Assembly: GCF_010726765.1 (NCBI RefSeq)
Contig: NZ_AP022601.1
Location: 5,208,001-5,272,000 of the forward strand
Direction of reading: 5' to 3'
DNA length: 64,000 nt
Source: Mycobacterium gallinarum
GTDB lineage: Bacteria > Actinomycetota > Actinomycetes > Mycobacteriales > Mycobacteriaceae
In this document: one piece after another, positions 33,677 through 41,822 of the stretch
Layout of the letters: each line of letters opens with the position of its first letter
How positions within the stretch are numbered: position 1 is the stretch's first letter
Notes under the pieces: generated by a model
The model's input: only the letters and a program-made list of their open reading frames with translations
The model's database searches: none
What the model was told of the DNA's origin: nothing
Program-made: the position numbers and the translations under genes

Positions 33677-35221
33677 ATGTCTGACCTGGCTGAACCCCGC
33701 TTCCTCGACGAACGCACGGCTCATTGGGCCGAAACACGACCCGACGCCGAGGCGTTCGATTACCTCGACCGATCCTGGACGTGGGCGGAGTGGAATGACC
33801 GCGTGCGCCGGCTGGCAGGTGCGCTGAAGGAGCGCGGCGTCAAGCGCGGGGATGTGGTGGCGTTCCTCGACAAGAACCACCCCGCCTGTGTGGAGCTGAC
33901 GCTGGCGGCCGCCTCGCTGGGCGCGGCCAACGCGATCATCAACTTCCGGCTGGCCGCCGACGAGCTCGACTACGTGCTCAACGATTCGGGCGCCAAAGTG
34001 CTGATCGTGGGAAAGGAACTGCGGGCCAACGTCGACAAGATCCGCGACAAGCTCACCCACGTCGAGCACGTCATCGAGGTGACACCGGAGGGCGGCGACG
34101 GCGATGAGTACGAGGCGATGCTCGCGGCGGCTACGCCCGTCGATCGTCAAGACGATGTCGAGCCCGACGATGTCGCGATCATCATGTATTCATCAGGCAC
34201 GACGGGCAAACCGAAGGGCGTGCAGCTGACTCAGGCGAACATCATCGCGCACACGGTGAACGCGCACGAGGGGTTCGAGTTCGACGAAGGCGACAAGAAC
34301 ATGGTGTCGATGCCGCTGTTCCATGTCGGCGGCTCGTCCTATGTGCAATTCGGAATCCACGACGGCTTCCCCAGCGTCATGACCCGCGAGGTCGACGGCG
34401 CGTCCCTGGCCGGCGCAATCTTCAAGGGTGCCAACCGGACATTCCTGGTGCCCGCGGTGCTGGCCAAGGTGCTCGACTCCGGTGAGGATGCGGTCAAGCT
34501 GTTCGGATCGCTGAAGACGTTCGCCTACGGCGCTTCGCCGATGCCGCTTCCATTGCTGCGTCGGGCGCTCGAAGCGTGGCCGAACACCGATTTCATGCAG
34601 GCGTACGGGCTGACCGAACTGTGCGGCGTCATCAGCCACCTGCTTCCCGAGGCGCACCGTGACCCGGGCAAGGAGGAGCGACTCTCGAGTGCGGGCACGC
34701 TGGTTCCCAACGCGGAGGTGCGGGTGGTCGATCCCGACACTCTCAAAGACGTGCCAGAGGGTGAGCAGGGTGAATTATGGTTCCGCTCACCACAGTTGAT
34801 GAAGGGCTATCACAACAAGCCGGAGGCGACGGAGGAGTCGATCACCGAGGACGGCTGGTTCCGCACCGGTGACATCGGGCGCGTCGACGATGGCGGCTAC
34901 ATCTTCGTCGAGGACCGACTGAAGGACATGATCATCTCCGGCGGAGAGAACATCTACTCGATCGAGGTGGAGCGGGTACTCGCCGAGCATCCCGCGGTCT
35001 CCGATGTCGCGATCATCGGCATCCCCGACGACAAGTGGGGTGAGGTCGTCAAAGCCGTTGTCCAACTCGAGGGTGAGGCCACCGAAGACGAGTTGATCAC
35101 CTTCGCCAGAGAGCGCTTGGCCGCGTACAAGTGCCCGAAGTCCGTCGATTTCAAGGACGAGTTGCCGCGTAATCCGACCGGAAAGATCCTCAAGAAGGAT
35201 CTGCGCAAGCAGTACTCGTAA
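33677..35221 (+). CDS. Acyl-CoA synthetase (FadD family)
   Basis: A 514-aa AMP-dependent ligase. P-loop YSSGTTGKPKG at about 171-181, then MPLFHVGGSSY, AYGLTELCGVIS, GWFRTGDIGRVDDGGY and SGGENIYS, and the C-terminal NPTGKILKKDLRKQYS with the catalytic lysine. The motif set resembles the FadD13-type medium/long-chain group and the ligase at 2607-4166. Third FadD in the window. Start is the ATG at 33677. It is convergent with padR, whose stop is 6 nt away. Substrate unknown. Confidence 0.91.
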   Translation: MSDLAEPRFLDERTAHWAETRPDAEAFDYLDRSWTWAEWNDRVRRLAGALKERGVKRGDVVAFLDKNHPACVELTLAAASLGAANAIINFRLAADELDYVLNDSGAKVLIVGKELRANVDKIRDKLTHVEHVIEVTPEGGDGDEYEAMLAAATPVDRQDDVEPDDVAIIMYSSGTTGKPKGVQLTQANIIAHTVNAHEGFEFDEGDKNMVSMPLFHVGGSSYVQFGIHDGFPSVMTREVDGASLAGAIFKGANRTFLVPAVLAKVLDSGEDAVKLFGSLKTFAYGASPMPLPLLRRALEAWPNTDFMQAYGLTELCGVISHLLPEAHRDPGKEERLSSAGTLVPNAEVRVVDPDTLKDVPEGEQGELWFRSPQLMKGYHNKPEATEESITEDGWFRTGDIGRVDDGGYIFVEDRLKDMIISGGENIYSIEVERVLAEHPAVSDVAIIGIPDDKWGEVVKAVVQLEGEATEDELITFARERLAAYKCPKSVDFKDELPRNPTGKILKKDLRKQYS

Positions 35222-35227
35222 GGCGGT

Positions 35228-35851
35228 CTAGGGATCGGGTTCGGCGAGTATCCGCTCCCACTGCTTGCGCCCCGTTGGCGTAAGGCCGACGTCGCGGGTG
35301 TCGCGCCATTCGTCGATCTCGGCGATCGTCTCGTCACACCATTCGATGAGATTCCGGTAGAAGTCGGCGATGAACATCGCCTGACGCTCGATCAGGTGCA
35401 GCCGCTGGGGAAAGGGCCCGCCGGTGGTGAGAAGTTCGTCGATGAGTGCGTTTCCCTTGGCGTGGTATTCCCGGGCGTGGCGCGCAGTGGCTTCCAGCGC
35501 TGCGCGAAGATTCTCCTTGGTTGTCTGGTCACCGAGAAACATGCGCAGAAATCCCTCGACTTCGAGCAGAGGTGCTGCGGGGTCGGTGCCGAACCAATCG
35601 GCCAGTGCCGCACGGCCTTCCGGTGTGATCGTGTAGCGCGTTGCTTGCTTTCTGCGACCGTCGACCAGCTCGGCGGTAGCGTGCCCACGCTCGACGAGCC
35701 GCTTGAGCTCCGCGTACAGGTGGGCGTCCGATCGGGGCCAGAAGAAGTGCATGCCGCGCTTGATCTGAGCGACGATCTCGTACGCCGTCCACGGCTTTAT
35801 GCCCAGCAACCCCAGAAGCGCGAACGATGTGGTGGTCGGCTTCGACGGCAT
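35228..35851 (-). CDS. PadR family transcriptional regulator
   Basis: A 207-aa regulator. The N-terminal winged helix has TTSFALLGLLGIKPWTAYEIV, FWPRSDAHLYAELKRLVERG and RYTITPEGRAALADW, the PadR signature; the C-terminal helical domain (FLRMFLGDQTTKENLRAALE) provides dimerisation and ligand binding. The ATG at 35851 starts at the conserved MPSKPTTT. The start lies 10 bp from a twin palindrome (35862-35900) between this gene and the divergent gene at 35915, so it probably represses both. PadR proteins commonly sense phenolic compounds; the ligand is unknown here. Confidence 0.9.
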   Translation of the reverse strand: MPSKPTTTSFALLGLLGIKPWTAYEIVAQIKRGMHFFWPRSDAHLYAELKRLVERGHATAELVDGRRKQATRYTITPEGRAALADWFGTDPAAPLLEVEGFLRMFLGDQTTKENLRAALEATARHAREYHAKGNALIDELLTTGGPFPQRLHLIERQAMFIADFYRNLIEWCDETIAEIDEWRDTRDVGLTPTGRKQWERILAEPDP

Positions 35852-35861
35852 ACCTTGACAA

Positions 35862-35878
35862 TACTCCATCTTGGAGTA
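35862..35878. promoter_or_regulatory. PadR operator 1
   Basis: TACTCCA-TCT-TGGAGTA, a perfect 7-bp inverted repeat with a 3-bp spacer, 10 bp before the padR start. A similar repeat is centred 22 bp away. Symmetry and position in the divergent promoter indicate a PadR binding site. Confidence 0.8.
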
Positions 35879-35883
35879 ACTTA

Positions 35884-35900
35884 AGCTCCATCCTGGAGTA
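35884..35900. promoter_or_regulatory. PadR operator 2
   Basis: AGCTCCATCCTGGAGTA, with perfect core CTCCA-TCC-TGGAG. Its centre (35892) is 22 bp, about two helical turns, from that of operator 1 (35870), so two dimers could bind one DNA face. It overlaps the promoter region of the gene starting at 35915. Confidence 0.75.
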
Positions 35901-35914
35901 TAAAGGGGGGTATC

Positions 35915-36733
35915 GTGAACGCCACACAGTTCCTCGCACTCGTCGACACCGATCGAGGCGAACTAAAGGATCGCATCGGCCGGGCGCGGCAACGGTTTTA
36001 TAAACTGGCTCGTACCGCCGATCCGAAAGCGCGGCGACGGGGCTTGGACTGGAACGTGAATCAGGTCATCGCCCACGTGCTTTGCGTCGCCCGTCGGTAT
36101 CAAGCGATCGCGGAGGGCCGAGACTTTCGGCGCGCACGGTATCCGCGCGAGCTGGATCAGATCAACCGCGAAGAGATGCTGGCGGCGATGGCGCCGATAC
36201 CCGAACTGCTCGAAAAGCTCGAGGCCTTGGAAACGGTGATGGACGAGTTTTTCGATAACCTTCCGGATGACTACACAAACGAATTTCACTGCGGTGCAAC
36301 TACTTCCGGCATCATACTTCAGATTAACTGGCTCTTTGACCTGCTCTTGCATGGCGAGGACATCGCGCGGGCCGTCGGAGTGAAGTGGGACATTCACGAG
36401 CGTGACATGTTGCTGCTACTCCGCGAGGTGGTGGAGGTGGCGCCGGCCTACGTCAAACCGGGGATCTCACCTACGACCGATATCTCTGTGATTCTCCAGA
36501 TCCCAGCTGCGCGGCCGTATCTGATGCACATTCACGACGGCACCCTTGAGGTTCGTCCCCGTCGATCCAGCGACAGGCCGGATGCCGTCCTGAAGGCGCC
36601 GGCATCGACCATGGTTCGGCTGATCCTTCAACGCATCGGTCCAGTCGCGGCGGTGGGCAAAGGCCTTCGCATCGTGGGCGGCCGGCGGCCGTGGAAGGCT
36701 TTGCAACTGGGCTCTTGCATCGAATCGCCCTAG
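35915..36733 (+). CDS. MDMPI/DinB-like maleylpyruvate isomerase-family protein
   Basis: A 272-aa protein with an N-terminal DinB-like four-helix bundle of the mycothiol-dependent maleylpyruvate isomerase type (LDWNVNQVIAHVLCVARRY with its metal-ligand His, and LLHGEDIARAVG with the second His), and a C-terminal SCP2-like domain (DGTLEVRPRRSSDRPDAVLK). The GTG at 35915 has AGGGGGG 5 nt upstream. Its promoter overlaps two PadR operators, so it is the likely target of the neighbouring PadR. May catalyse a mycothiol-dependent isomerisation or detoxification; substrate not known. Confidence 0.75.
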   Translation: MNATQFLALVDTDRGELKDRIGRARQRFYKLARTADPKARRRGLDWNVNQVIAHVLCVARRYQAIAEGRDFRRARYPRELDQINREEMLAAMAPIPELLEKLEALETVMDEFFDNLPDDYTNEFHCGATTSGIILQINWLFDLLLHGEDIARAVGVKWDIHERDMLLLLREVVEVAPAYVKPGISPTTDISVILQIPAARPYLMHIHDGTLEVRPRRSSDRPDAVLKAPASTMVRLILQRIGPVAAVGKGLRIVGGRRPWKALQLGSCIESP

Positions 36734-36761
36734 CTCATCACGTCGGCGACCGCTCGACGGT

Positions 36762-37388
36762 CTAGGCCGGTGGCTTGACCGGGATGGCGATCTCGTTGCG
36801 GCGCCGGAACGGTAACGTCCACGGCGGATCGAAGAACCACGCCACCGGCTCGCCCACGGGTTCAACATCGTTGTCGCTCAGGATCTTCCGCAGTTCGTCG
36901 GTCCTAGCGGCGACGGCCGCCGAGCTGCGGTCACCAGTGAAGCGCAGGACGCCGTAGGTTTCCGCTGGGACCTCGACGAGGGTGACGTGATCATCGTCGG
37001 GCTCCGGCAATGTCTCCATCGTCCACTTGGACGGCATGAAGAACCGGATCGTCGACTCGCCCTCAGTGTTTCGCGCCTGTGCGACCGGAGCCGTCATGGC
37101 AATCGTGTCACCGCGATGCTGGCTGACAGGCGCCGTCATCGAGATCGTCTCGCCGCGGTGATTGGCGCCGAAGATGTAACCCGCCAGTCTGCGGAAGCCG
37201 ATGTTGCGGGCGCGTTCGTCGTCGGCCGCCACCGCCGTTTCGGCGGCAATCCGCGGGCCGTACCGCCGGATCTCCACCCGATCGGTCAGTTTGGTCGCCA
37301 GATAGTGGGGTTCTTCGGTGCCGACGCGGATGCCGACGATCGACAAGATCGATTCGGCAACCTGGCCCGGTATGTCGCTCAGTCTCAT
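36762..37388 (-). CDS. SOUL family haem-binding protein
   Basis: A 208-aa protein of the SOUL/HBP family, which binds haem or porphyrin. Seen: GTEEPHYLATKLTDRVEIRR, FRRLAGYIFGANHRGETISM, TAPVSQ and a duplicated MTAPVAQ, RFFMPSKWTMETLPEPDD, and the C-terminal EPVGEPVAWFFDPPWTLPFR. The ATG at 37388 overlaps the upstream tspO stop by one base, so the two are co-translated. The pairing with TspO, another porphyrin-binding protein, supports a role in porphyrin or haem handling. No signal peptide. Confidence 0.88.
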   Translation of the reverse strand: MRLSDIPGQVAESILSIVGIRVGTEEPHYLATKLTDRVEIRRYGPRIAAETAVAADDERARNIGFRRLAGYIFGANHRGETISMTAPVSQHRGDTIAMTAPVAQARNTEGESTIRFFMPSKWTMETLPEPDDDHVTLVEVPAETYGVLRFTGDRSSAAVAARTDELRKILSDNDVEPVGEPVAWFFDPPWTLPFRRRNEIAIPVKPPA

Positions 37389-37873
37389 CAACGCCGCCTG
37401 TTCAGCGCCCAGATGTGAGTCGACAGCGCGGTGGCGAACGAGGTCCACGCTGCGTAGGCGGCCATCGGGGCTGCCTTCCCACCGCGGACGGCGACCGAGC
37501 GCCGGGTCAGGTCGGCGCTGCTGATTGCCAGGATTCCGGCCGCGATCGCCGATGTGCCAAGCCAGCGGCGATTGAAGAACAACCAGGACCAACTCCCGTT
37601 CAGGATCAGGTTCGTCGCCAGCGCCGCAATATACGTCCGTCGCTCGTCTCGTAGTCCGCGTTGCTCCAGGTCGTCGATTGTCGCGGCCGACACCACTGCG
37701 ATGTCGGCGTACAGGATCGGCCAGACGATCGGAAAAGCCTGGCGCGGAGGCTGATACGGCGGCTTCTTCAGGTTCGCATACCAAGGCGACTGCGCCGGGC
37801 GGCTCGCCAGCCCGCCGATGACCGCCGTCGCCGCGGTCGCCACAGCGGTTCCTGCGATAGTTCCTGACTTCAA
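37388..37873 (-). CDS. tspO: TspO/MBR family tryptophan-rich membrane protein
   Basis: A 161-aa five-helix membrane protein. Family motifs: SPWYANLKKPPYQPPRQAF, IVWPILY, NLILNGSWSWLFF, and TWALN-like end HIWALNRRR. TspO binds porphyrins, cholesterol and other ligands and takes part in stress responses. Start is TTG at 37873, preceded by AGGGAG 7 nt away; there is no in-frame ATG before the first helix. A perfect inverted repeat overlapping a -10 box lies 22-36 nt upstream (37895-37909). It is co-translated with the SOUL haem-binding gene. Confidence 0.9.
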   Translation of the reverse strand: MKSGTIAGTAVATAATAVIGGLASRPAQSPWYANLKKPPYQPPRQAFPIVWPILYADIAVVSAATIDDLEQRGLRDERRTYIAALATNLILNGSWSWLFFNRRWLGTSAIAAGILAISSADLTRRSVAVRGGKAAPMAAYAAWTSFATALSTHIWALNRRR

Positions 37874-37894
37874 GATCTGCTCCCTCGTGGCATC

Positions 37895-37909
37895 GTTAAG
37901 TTTCTTAAC
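37895..37909. promoter_or_regulatory. Operator overlapping tspO -10
   Basis: GTTAAG-TTT-CTTAAC is a perfect 6-3-6 inverted repeat. On the minus strand TATAGT (37913-37908), a TANNNT -10 box, overlaps its edge, so a bound dimer would block the tspO/SOUL promoter. The shape resembles MarR- or ArsR-type sites. No matching regulator gene adjoins; the partner is unknown. Confidence 0.6.
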
Positions 37910-37970
37910 TATATCCACGAGGCGCCGGTCTAAACGCGGGCCAAAAGTGACCGATGCATGACGACCAAGG

Positions 37971-38462
37971 TCACCATCCCATGGAGCCCGGTATTCCCTT
38001 GAACGGCCCCGCGACCCGACTCGTGATCCAGCCGCCGTAAAAGCCCCCTGGCTGCGGAGTGACCTCTTCTCCGTCCACCGTGCACCGGTCCACCAGGGCA
38101 GGCATGACCGCGAGCGCGCCGGCGATCGCGGTGAATCCACGGGTCGGTGACACATAGGTCCATGCCGCCCGTGACGCCACCCGGCGCGGGCTGACGAGAT
38201 CGAAATAACTCGCCTGCCCCTTCCATTCGCACCATGAGGAGCCGGCCGCCGCACGCAGACTGCCATCGATGAAGCTGCTGGCAGGCAGGTAATAGGTCGG
38301 GGGATGGCTGGTCTCGAGCACGCGCCACGCCGCCGTTGTCGATGCGATGACGACGCCTCCGAGTTCGACGGTGATCGAACCGTGGAACTCCTCCAGCCGC
38401 GGCGGTCGTGGGTAGTCCCACACCGACTCCTGGCCGGGGCGCGGTTTGTCAGGGGTGGGCAT
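37971..38462 (-). CDS. DUF427 domain protein
   Basis: A 163-aa protein of the DUF427 family (fold known, function not established). It has SVWDYPRPPRLE near the start, ETSHPPTYYLPA, and SSWCEWKGQASYFDLV, the conserved W-C-x-W-K-G region, followed by TPQPGGFYGGWITSRVAGPF. The ATG at 38462 begins just after the divergent menC region. The gene ends 97 nt upstream of tspO, whose operator falls in that gap. Not obviously part of the menaquinone pathway. Confidence 0.88.
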   Translation of the reverse strand: MPTPDKPRPGQESVWDYPRPPRLEEFHGSITVELGGVVIASTTAAWRVLETSHPPTYYLPASSFIDGSLRAAAGSSWCEWKGQASYFDLVSPRRVASRAAWTYVSPTRGFTAIAGALAVMPALVDRCTVDGEEVTPQPGGFYGGWITSRVAGPFKGIPGSMGW

Positions 38463-38506
38463 GTCACCACTGTAAAGCCGGCATCGATGAACCGGAGCGG
38501 GGCAGT

Positions 38507-39472
38507 ATGGTCTGCGTGCCGCAGCTGGATGAGGTTCTCGACGGATTGCATGTCGTTTCGCTGCCGATGCGAGTTCGGTTCCGCGGCATCACCGTTCGAG
38601 AGGTCGCGCTCATCGAGGGCCCCGTGGGCTGGGGTGAGTTCGGGGCATTTCCCGAATACGAGCCGCCCGAAGCGGTGTTTTGGCTGGCGTCGGCCGTCGA
38701 GGCGGCATACCGGGCGCCCCCCGCCGTCCGGCGCGACCGCATCCCGATCAATGCCACCGTGCCCGCCGTCGTCGCCAGGCAGGTGCCCGAGGTGCTGTCC
38801 CGGTTTCCCGGCGCGCGCACCGCGAAGGTCAAGGTGGCCGAGCCCGGGCAGACCCTCGCCGACGACGTGGTGCGCGTCAACGCAGTACGCGCACTGGTAC
38901 CGACGGTGCGCGTCGACGCCAACGGAGGCTGGAGCGTCGACGAGGCAGCCGAGGCGGCCGCCGCACTGACCGCCGACGGCCCGCTCGAGTACATCGAGCA
39001 GCCGTGCGCGACGGTGCCCGAGCTGGCTGCGCTGCGCCGCCGTGTTGACGTGGCGATCGCGGCCGACGAGAGCATCCGCAAGGCCGACGACCCGCTGCGC
39101 GTGGTGCGCGAGCACGCCGCCGACGTGGCGGTACTCAAGGTCGCGCCGCTGGGCGGCGTGGCCAGGATACTCGAGATCGCCGATCAGATCGACATCCCGA
39201 TCGTGGTGTCCAGCGCGCTCGACTCCGCGGTCGGCATCGGCCGCGGACTGCTCGCCGCCGCCGCGCTTCCCGATTTGCCGTATGCCTGCGGCCTCGGCAC
39301 CGGCGGGCTGTTCGTCGACGACGTCGGCGAACCCGTCGAACCGGTCGACGGGTTCCTGCCCGTCGCACCAGTGACGCCGGATCCGGCGCGGCTGGCCGCG
39401 CTGGCGGCGGCTTCCGACCGTCGGCGCTGGTGGATCGACCGAATCAAGGCCTGCTACCCGCTGATGTCCTAA
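38507..39472 (+). CDS. menC: o-Succinylbenzoate synthase MenC
   Basis: Dehydrates SHCHC to o-succinylbenzoate in menaquinone biosynthesis. The 321-aa enolase-superfamily protein matches Rv0553 as remembered: SLPMRVRFRGITVREVALIE, GWGEFGAFPEYEPPEA, RTAKVKVAEPGQ (catalytic K-x-K), VDANGGWSVDEA, EYIEQPCATV, AADESIRKADDP and VLKVAPLGG, giving the Asp/Glu/Asp metal ligands and both lysines. ATG 38507 or the GTG three codons later is the start. Divergent from the DUF427 gene. The next gene begins 53 nt downstream. Confidence 0.94.
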   Translation: MVCVPQLDEVLDGLHVVSLPMRVRFRGITVREVALIEGPVGWGEFGAFPEYEPPEAVFWLASAVEAAYRAPPAVRRDRIPINATVPAVVARQVPEVLSRFPGARTAKVKVAEPGQTLADDVVRVNAVRALVPTVRVDANGGWSVDEAAEAAAALTADGPLEYIEQPCATVPELAALRRRVDVAIAADESIRKADDPLRVVREHAADVAVLKVAPLGGVARILEIADQIDIPIVVSSALDSAVGIGRGLLAAAALPDLPYACGLGTGGLFVDDVGEPVEPVDGFLPVAPVTPDPARLAALAAASDRRRWWIDRIKACYPLMS

Positions 39473-39525
39473 TTTGTGGGGGTCGCGGCCTAGACGCCAC
39501 GCGGGCGCTGGCCAACACTGAAGGC

Positions 39526-40491
39526 GTGCGATCGGTGGTGATCCTCGGCTTCCCGGGCGTCCAGGCTCTTGACCTGGTCGGCCCGTTCGAGGTGTTCACG
39601 GGAGCCACCATCTGTCTGGCCAGTCAGGGGCGAGCAGACGAGGGCTATTCGGTCACCATCGTGACCCGGACGGGCGAACCCGCCGCCACTCTCACCGGCC
39701 TCGCACTGGTTGCCCAGCTGTTCCCCGACCCGCGCGAACCGATCGACACACTCGTGTTGCCCGGAGGCATGGGCGTTGACGATGCGCGGCGGGATCCCGA
39801 CACCGTCGGTTGGATTCGGATCGCCGCCGAGCAGTCGCGGCGCGTCGTCAGCGTATGCACCGGCGCCTTCATCGCGGCGCAGGCCGGTCTGGTCGACGGT
39901 TGCGTCGCGACCACGCACTGGGCGTTCGCTTCGCAGCTGGCCGACGAGTTCCCCGCCGTGACCGTCGATCCCGAACCGATCTTTGTGCGCAGCTCCGAAC
40001 AGGTCTGGACCGCGGCCGGTGTCACGGCGGGGATCGACCTGACCCTGTCGCTGGTCGAAGACGACTACGGCACCGACGTCGCGCAGACGGTGGCGCGCTG
40101 GATGGTGATGTACCTGCGGCGGCCCGGTGGCCAGACGCAGTTCGCCGCGCCGGTGTGGATGCCACGCGCCAAGCGGGCACCGATCCGCGACGTGCAGAAC
40201 GCGATCGAAGCCGAACCCGGTGGCGCGCACAGTATTCCCGAACTCGCCCGGCGCGCGGCGATGAGCCCTCGGCACTTCACACGGGTGTTCACCGATGAGG
40301 TGGGGGAGGCGCCAGGGGCATATGTCGAGCGGATCCGCACCGAGGCCGCCCGCAGGCAACTCGAGGAGACCGACGACACCGTGACGGTCATCGCGGCGCG
40401 CTGCGGCTTCGGTAGTGCCGAGACGCTGCGCCGCAATTTCGTTCGACGACTGGGCATTTCGCCCGATCAATACCGCAAGACGTTCGCCTAG
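39526..40491 (+). CDS. GlxA-like regulator: DJ-1/PfpI domain plus AraC helix-turn-helix
   Basis: A 321-aa transcription factor. N-terminal class I glutaminase-like (DJ-1/PfpI) domain: VVILGFPGVQALDLVGPFEV, VLPGGMGVDD, and VCTGAFIAAQAG with the nucleophile-elbow cysteine. C-terminal AraC domain: HSIPELARRAAMSPRHFTRV and VTVIAARCGFGSAETLRRNF with LGISPDQYR. The GTG at 39526 begins at the DJ-1 strand; upstream in-frame codons overlap menC. It lies 18 nt before an isonitrile-hydratase-like gene that shares the same N-terminal fold, the probable target. Confidence 0.88.
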   Translation: MRSVVILGFPGVQALDLVGPFEVFTGATICLASQGRADEGYSVTIVTRTGEPAATLTGLALVAQLFPDPREPIDTLVLPGGMGVDDARRDPDTVGWIRIAAEQSRRVVSVCTGAFIAAQAGLVDGCVATTHWAFASQLADEFPAVTVDPEPIFVRSSEQVWTAAGVTAGIDLTLSLVEDDYGTDVAQTVARWMVMYLRRPGGQTQFAAPVWMPRAKRAPIRDVQNAIEAEPGGAHSIPELARRAAMSPRHFTRVFTDEVGEAPGAYVERIRTEAARRQLEETDDTVTVIAARCGFGSAETLRRNFVRRLGISPDQYRKTFA

Positions 40492-40509
40492 TAGAGGAGA
40501 TGGCTCCAA

Positions 40510-41244
40510 ATGTCCCAGCAGATCGCAATCATGGTGTACCCCGGCTTCACCGCACTGGACTTCATCGGGCCCTACGAGGTGCTGCGTAACCTGCCCGATG
40601 CCGAGGTGCGGTTCGTGTGGCACGAGCCGGGACCCATCACCGCTGACTCGGGAGTGCTGCTCATCGGTGCGACGCACTCGTTCGACGAAACCCCCTCTCC
40701 GGACATCATTTTGGTGCCGGGCGGCATGGCGACCTTCGAGCACGCCCGCGACGAGAAGGTGCTCGACTGGGTGCGCAAGGCACACGAGACGTCCACCTGG
40801 ACGACGTCGGTGTGCTCGGGCTCGGTGATCCTGGCCGCCGCGGGCATCCTCGAAGACCGCCGCGCCACGTCGCACTGGCTGTGCGTGCCGATGCTCAAGC
40901 CGTTCGGTGTCGAGCCTGTCGGCGACGAGCGGATCGTGCGCGACGGCAAGATCGTGACCGCGGCGGGGGTGTCGGCCGGCATCGACTTGGGGCTGTGGCT
41001 GTTCGGTCAGATCTGCGGCGACGCCAAGGCCAAGGCCGTGCAGTTGGTGATCGAGTACGACCCCCAGCCGCCCTACGACTCGGGTCACATGTCGAAGGCG
41101 TCGGCGGCGACCAAGGCGGCGGCCACCGCGGCGCTCAGCGTCGAGACCGTCAAGGGGCACCAGTTGACGCCGACGGTCCAGCTGCTGTGGGGCGCGGCCA
41201 TTGACCGCGTGCGCAGCGGCCGCAAAAAGTCGATTTCGGTGTAG
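40510..41244 (+). CDS. DJ-1/PfpI family protein, isonitrile-hydratase-like
   Basis: A 244-aa protein with QIAIMVYPGFTALDFIGPYE, ILVPGGMATFEHARDEKVL, and TSVCSGSVILAAAGIL containing the catalytic cysteine (Cys102), followed by TSHWLCVPML. This matches cyclohexyl-isocyanide (isonitrile) hydratases of the DJ-1 superfamily. A C-terminal extension of about 40 residues (SKASAATKAAATAALSV) is Ala-rich. AGGAG precedes the ATG by 10 nt. Downstream of the GlxA-like regulator and probably co-transcribed. The nitrile or isonitrile substrate is inferred. Confidence 0.82.
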   Translation: MSQQIAIMVYPGFTALDFIGPYEVLRNLPDAEVRFVWHEPGPITADSGVLLIGATHSFDETPSPDIILVPGGMATFEHARDEKVLDWVRKAHETSTWTTSVCSGSVILAAAGILEDRRATSHWLCVPMLKPFGVEPVGDERIVRDGKIVTAAGVSAGIDLGLWLFGQICGDAKAKAVQLVIEYDPQPPYDSGHMSKASAATKAAATAALSVETVKGHQLTPTVQLLWGAAIDRVRSGRKKSISV

Positions 41245-41290
41245 CGGGGAGCGCTCAGCGCGACTGCCGACACCGAAATCGCAACCGCGA

Positions 41291-41296
41291 TACGGT
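41291..41296 (+). promoter_or_regulatory. -10 box for putative leaderless transcript
   Basis: TACGGT fits the mycobacterial SigA -10 consensus TANNNT and ends 7 nt before the GTG at 41304, the spacing expected if the start codon is the first transcribed base. No ribosome site is present. Confidence 0.5.
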
Positions 41297-41303
41297 CGCA
41301 GGC

Positions 41304-41804
41304 GTGGGAATTCCTGAGGTTCCGCCCAACCCGCCGTCAGCCGTGGTCAGGGCCGGCGCGCGGCTCACGGCGACAGGTCCTGGGCAGACGTTCCTGCGCC
41401 GGTACGGCTGGCGCATCGACCGCGCGCTGATCAAGGCGACCAAGGGCCATCTGTCGATCTCGATGGTCCGACCGGAGGTGCTGCTCACGCACACCGGCGC
41501 GAAGTCCGGTCAGCAGCGCAGTACACCGCTGACGTATTTCACCGACGGCGGCCGCGTCATCGTCGTCGCCTCCAACTACGGGGGCGTTCGGCATCCCGCC
41601 TGGTACCACAACGTCAAGGCCAATCCCCGCGTCACGCTCACCTCCCGCGGCTACCAGGGCACCTTCGTGGGCGAGGAAATGCTGGGCGCGGAACGCGACC
41701 GGCTGTTCGGGCTGGCCACGCAGTTCATGCCGAACTACGCGGGATACCAGAAGACGACGCAGGGTCGCCGCATCCCGGTGGTGGCGTTCACCGAGGTCGA
41801 GTGA
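41304..41804 (+). CDS. Deazaflavin (F420)-dependent nitroreductase family protein
   Basis: A 166-aa Ddn-type protein. MVRPEVLLTHTGAKSGQQRS with the following TPL is the cofactor-binding strand and loop; SNYGGVRHPAWYHNVKANPR with VTLTSRG is the conserved Ddn block with the PAWYHN motif of F420-dependent reductases. About 30 N-terminal residues form an amphipathic helix that may touch the membrane. It is closer to canonical Ddn than the pair at 5986-6919. GTG start with a TANNNT box 7 nt upstream. Ends 18 nt before bpoC. May reduce menaquinone, as proposed for Ddn; inference. Confidence 0.88.
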   Translation: MGIPEVPPNPPSAVVRAGARLTATGPGQTFLRRYGWRIDRALIKATKGHLSISMVRPEVLLTHTGAKSGQQRSTPLTYFTDGGRVIVVASNYGGVRHPAWYHNVKANPRVTLTSRGYQGTFVGEEMLGAERDRLFGLATQFMPNYAGYQKTTQGRRIPVVAFTEVE

Positions 41805-41809
41805 GCAAG

Positions 41810-41815
41810 TAGCGT
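41810..41815 (+). promoter_or_regulatory. -10 box for putative leaderless bpoC transcript
   Basis: TAGCGT (TANNNT) ends 7 nt before the bpoC GTG at 41823. It would make bpoC-menD independently transcribed from within the short gap after the F420 reductase gene. Confidence 0.5.
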
Positions 41816-41822
41816 CGTCGGC

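Noticed and set aside
37388..39115. 575-codon minus-strand frame spanning tspO, DUF427 and menC
   Set aside because: Only the last 161 codons form a real protein (TspO); the rest is antisense to menC and lacks family features.
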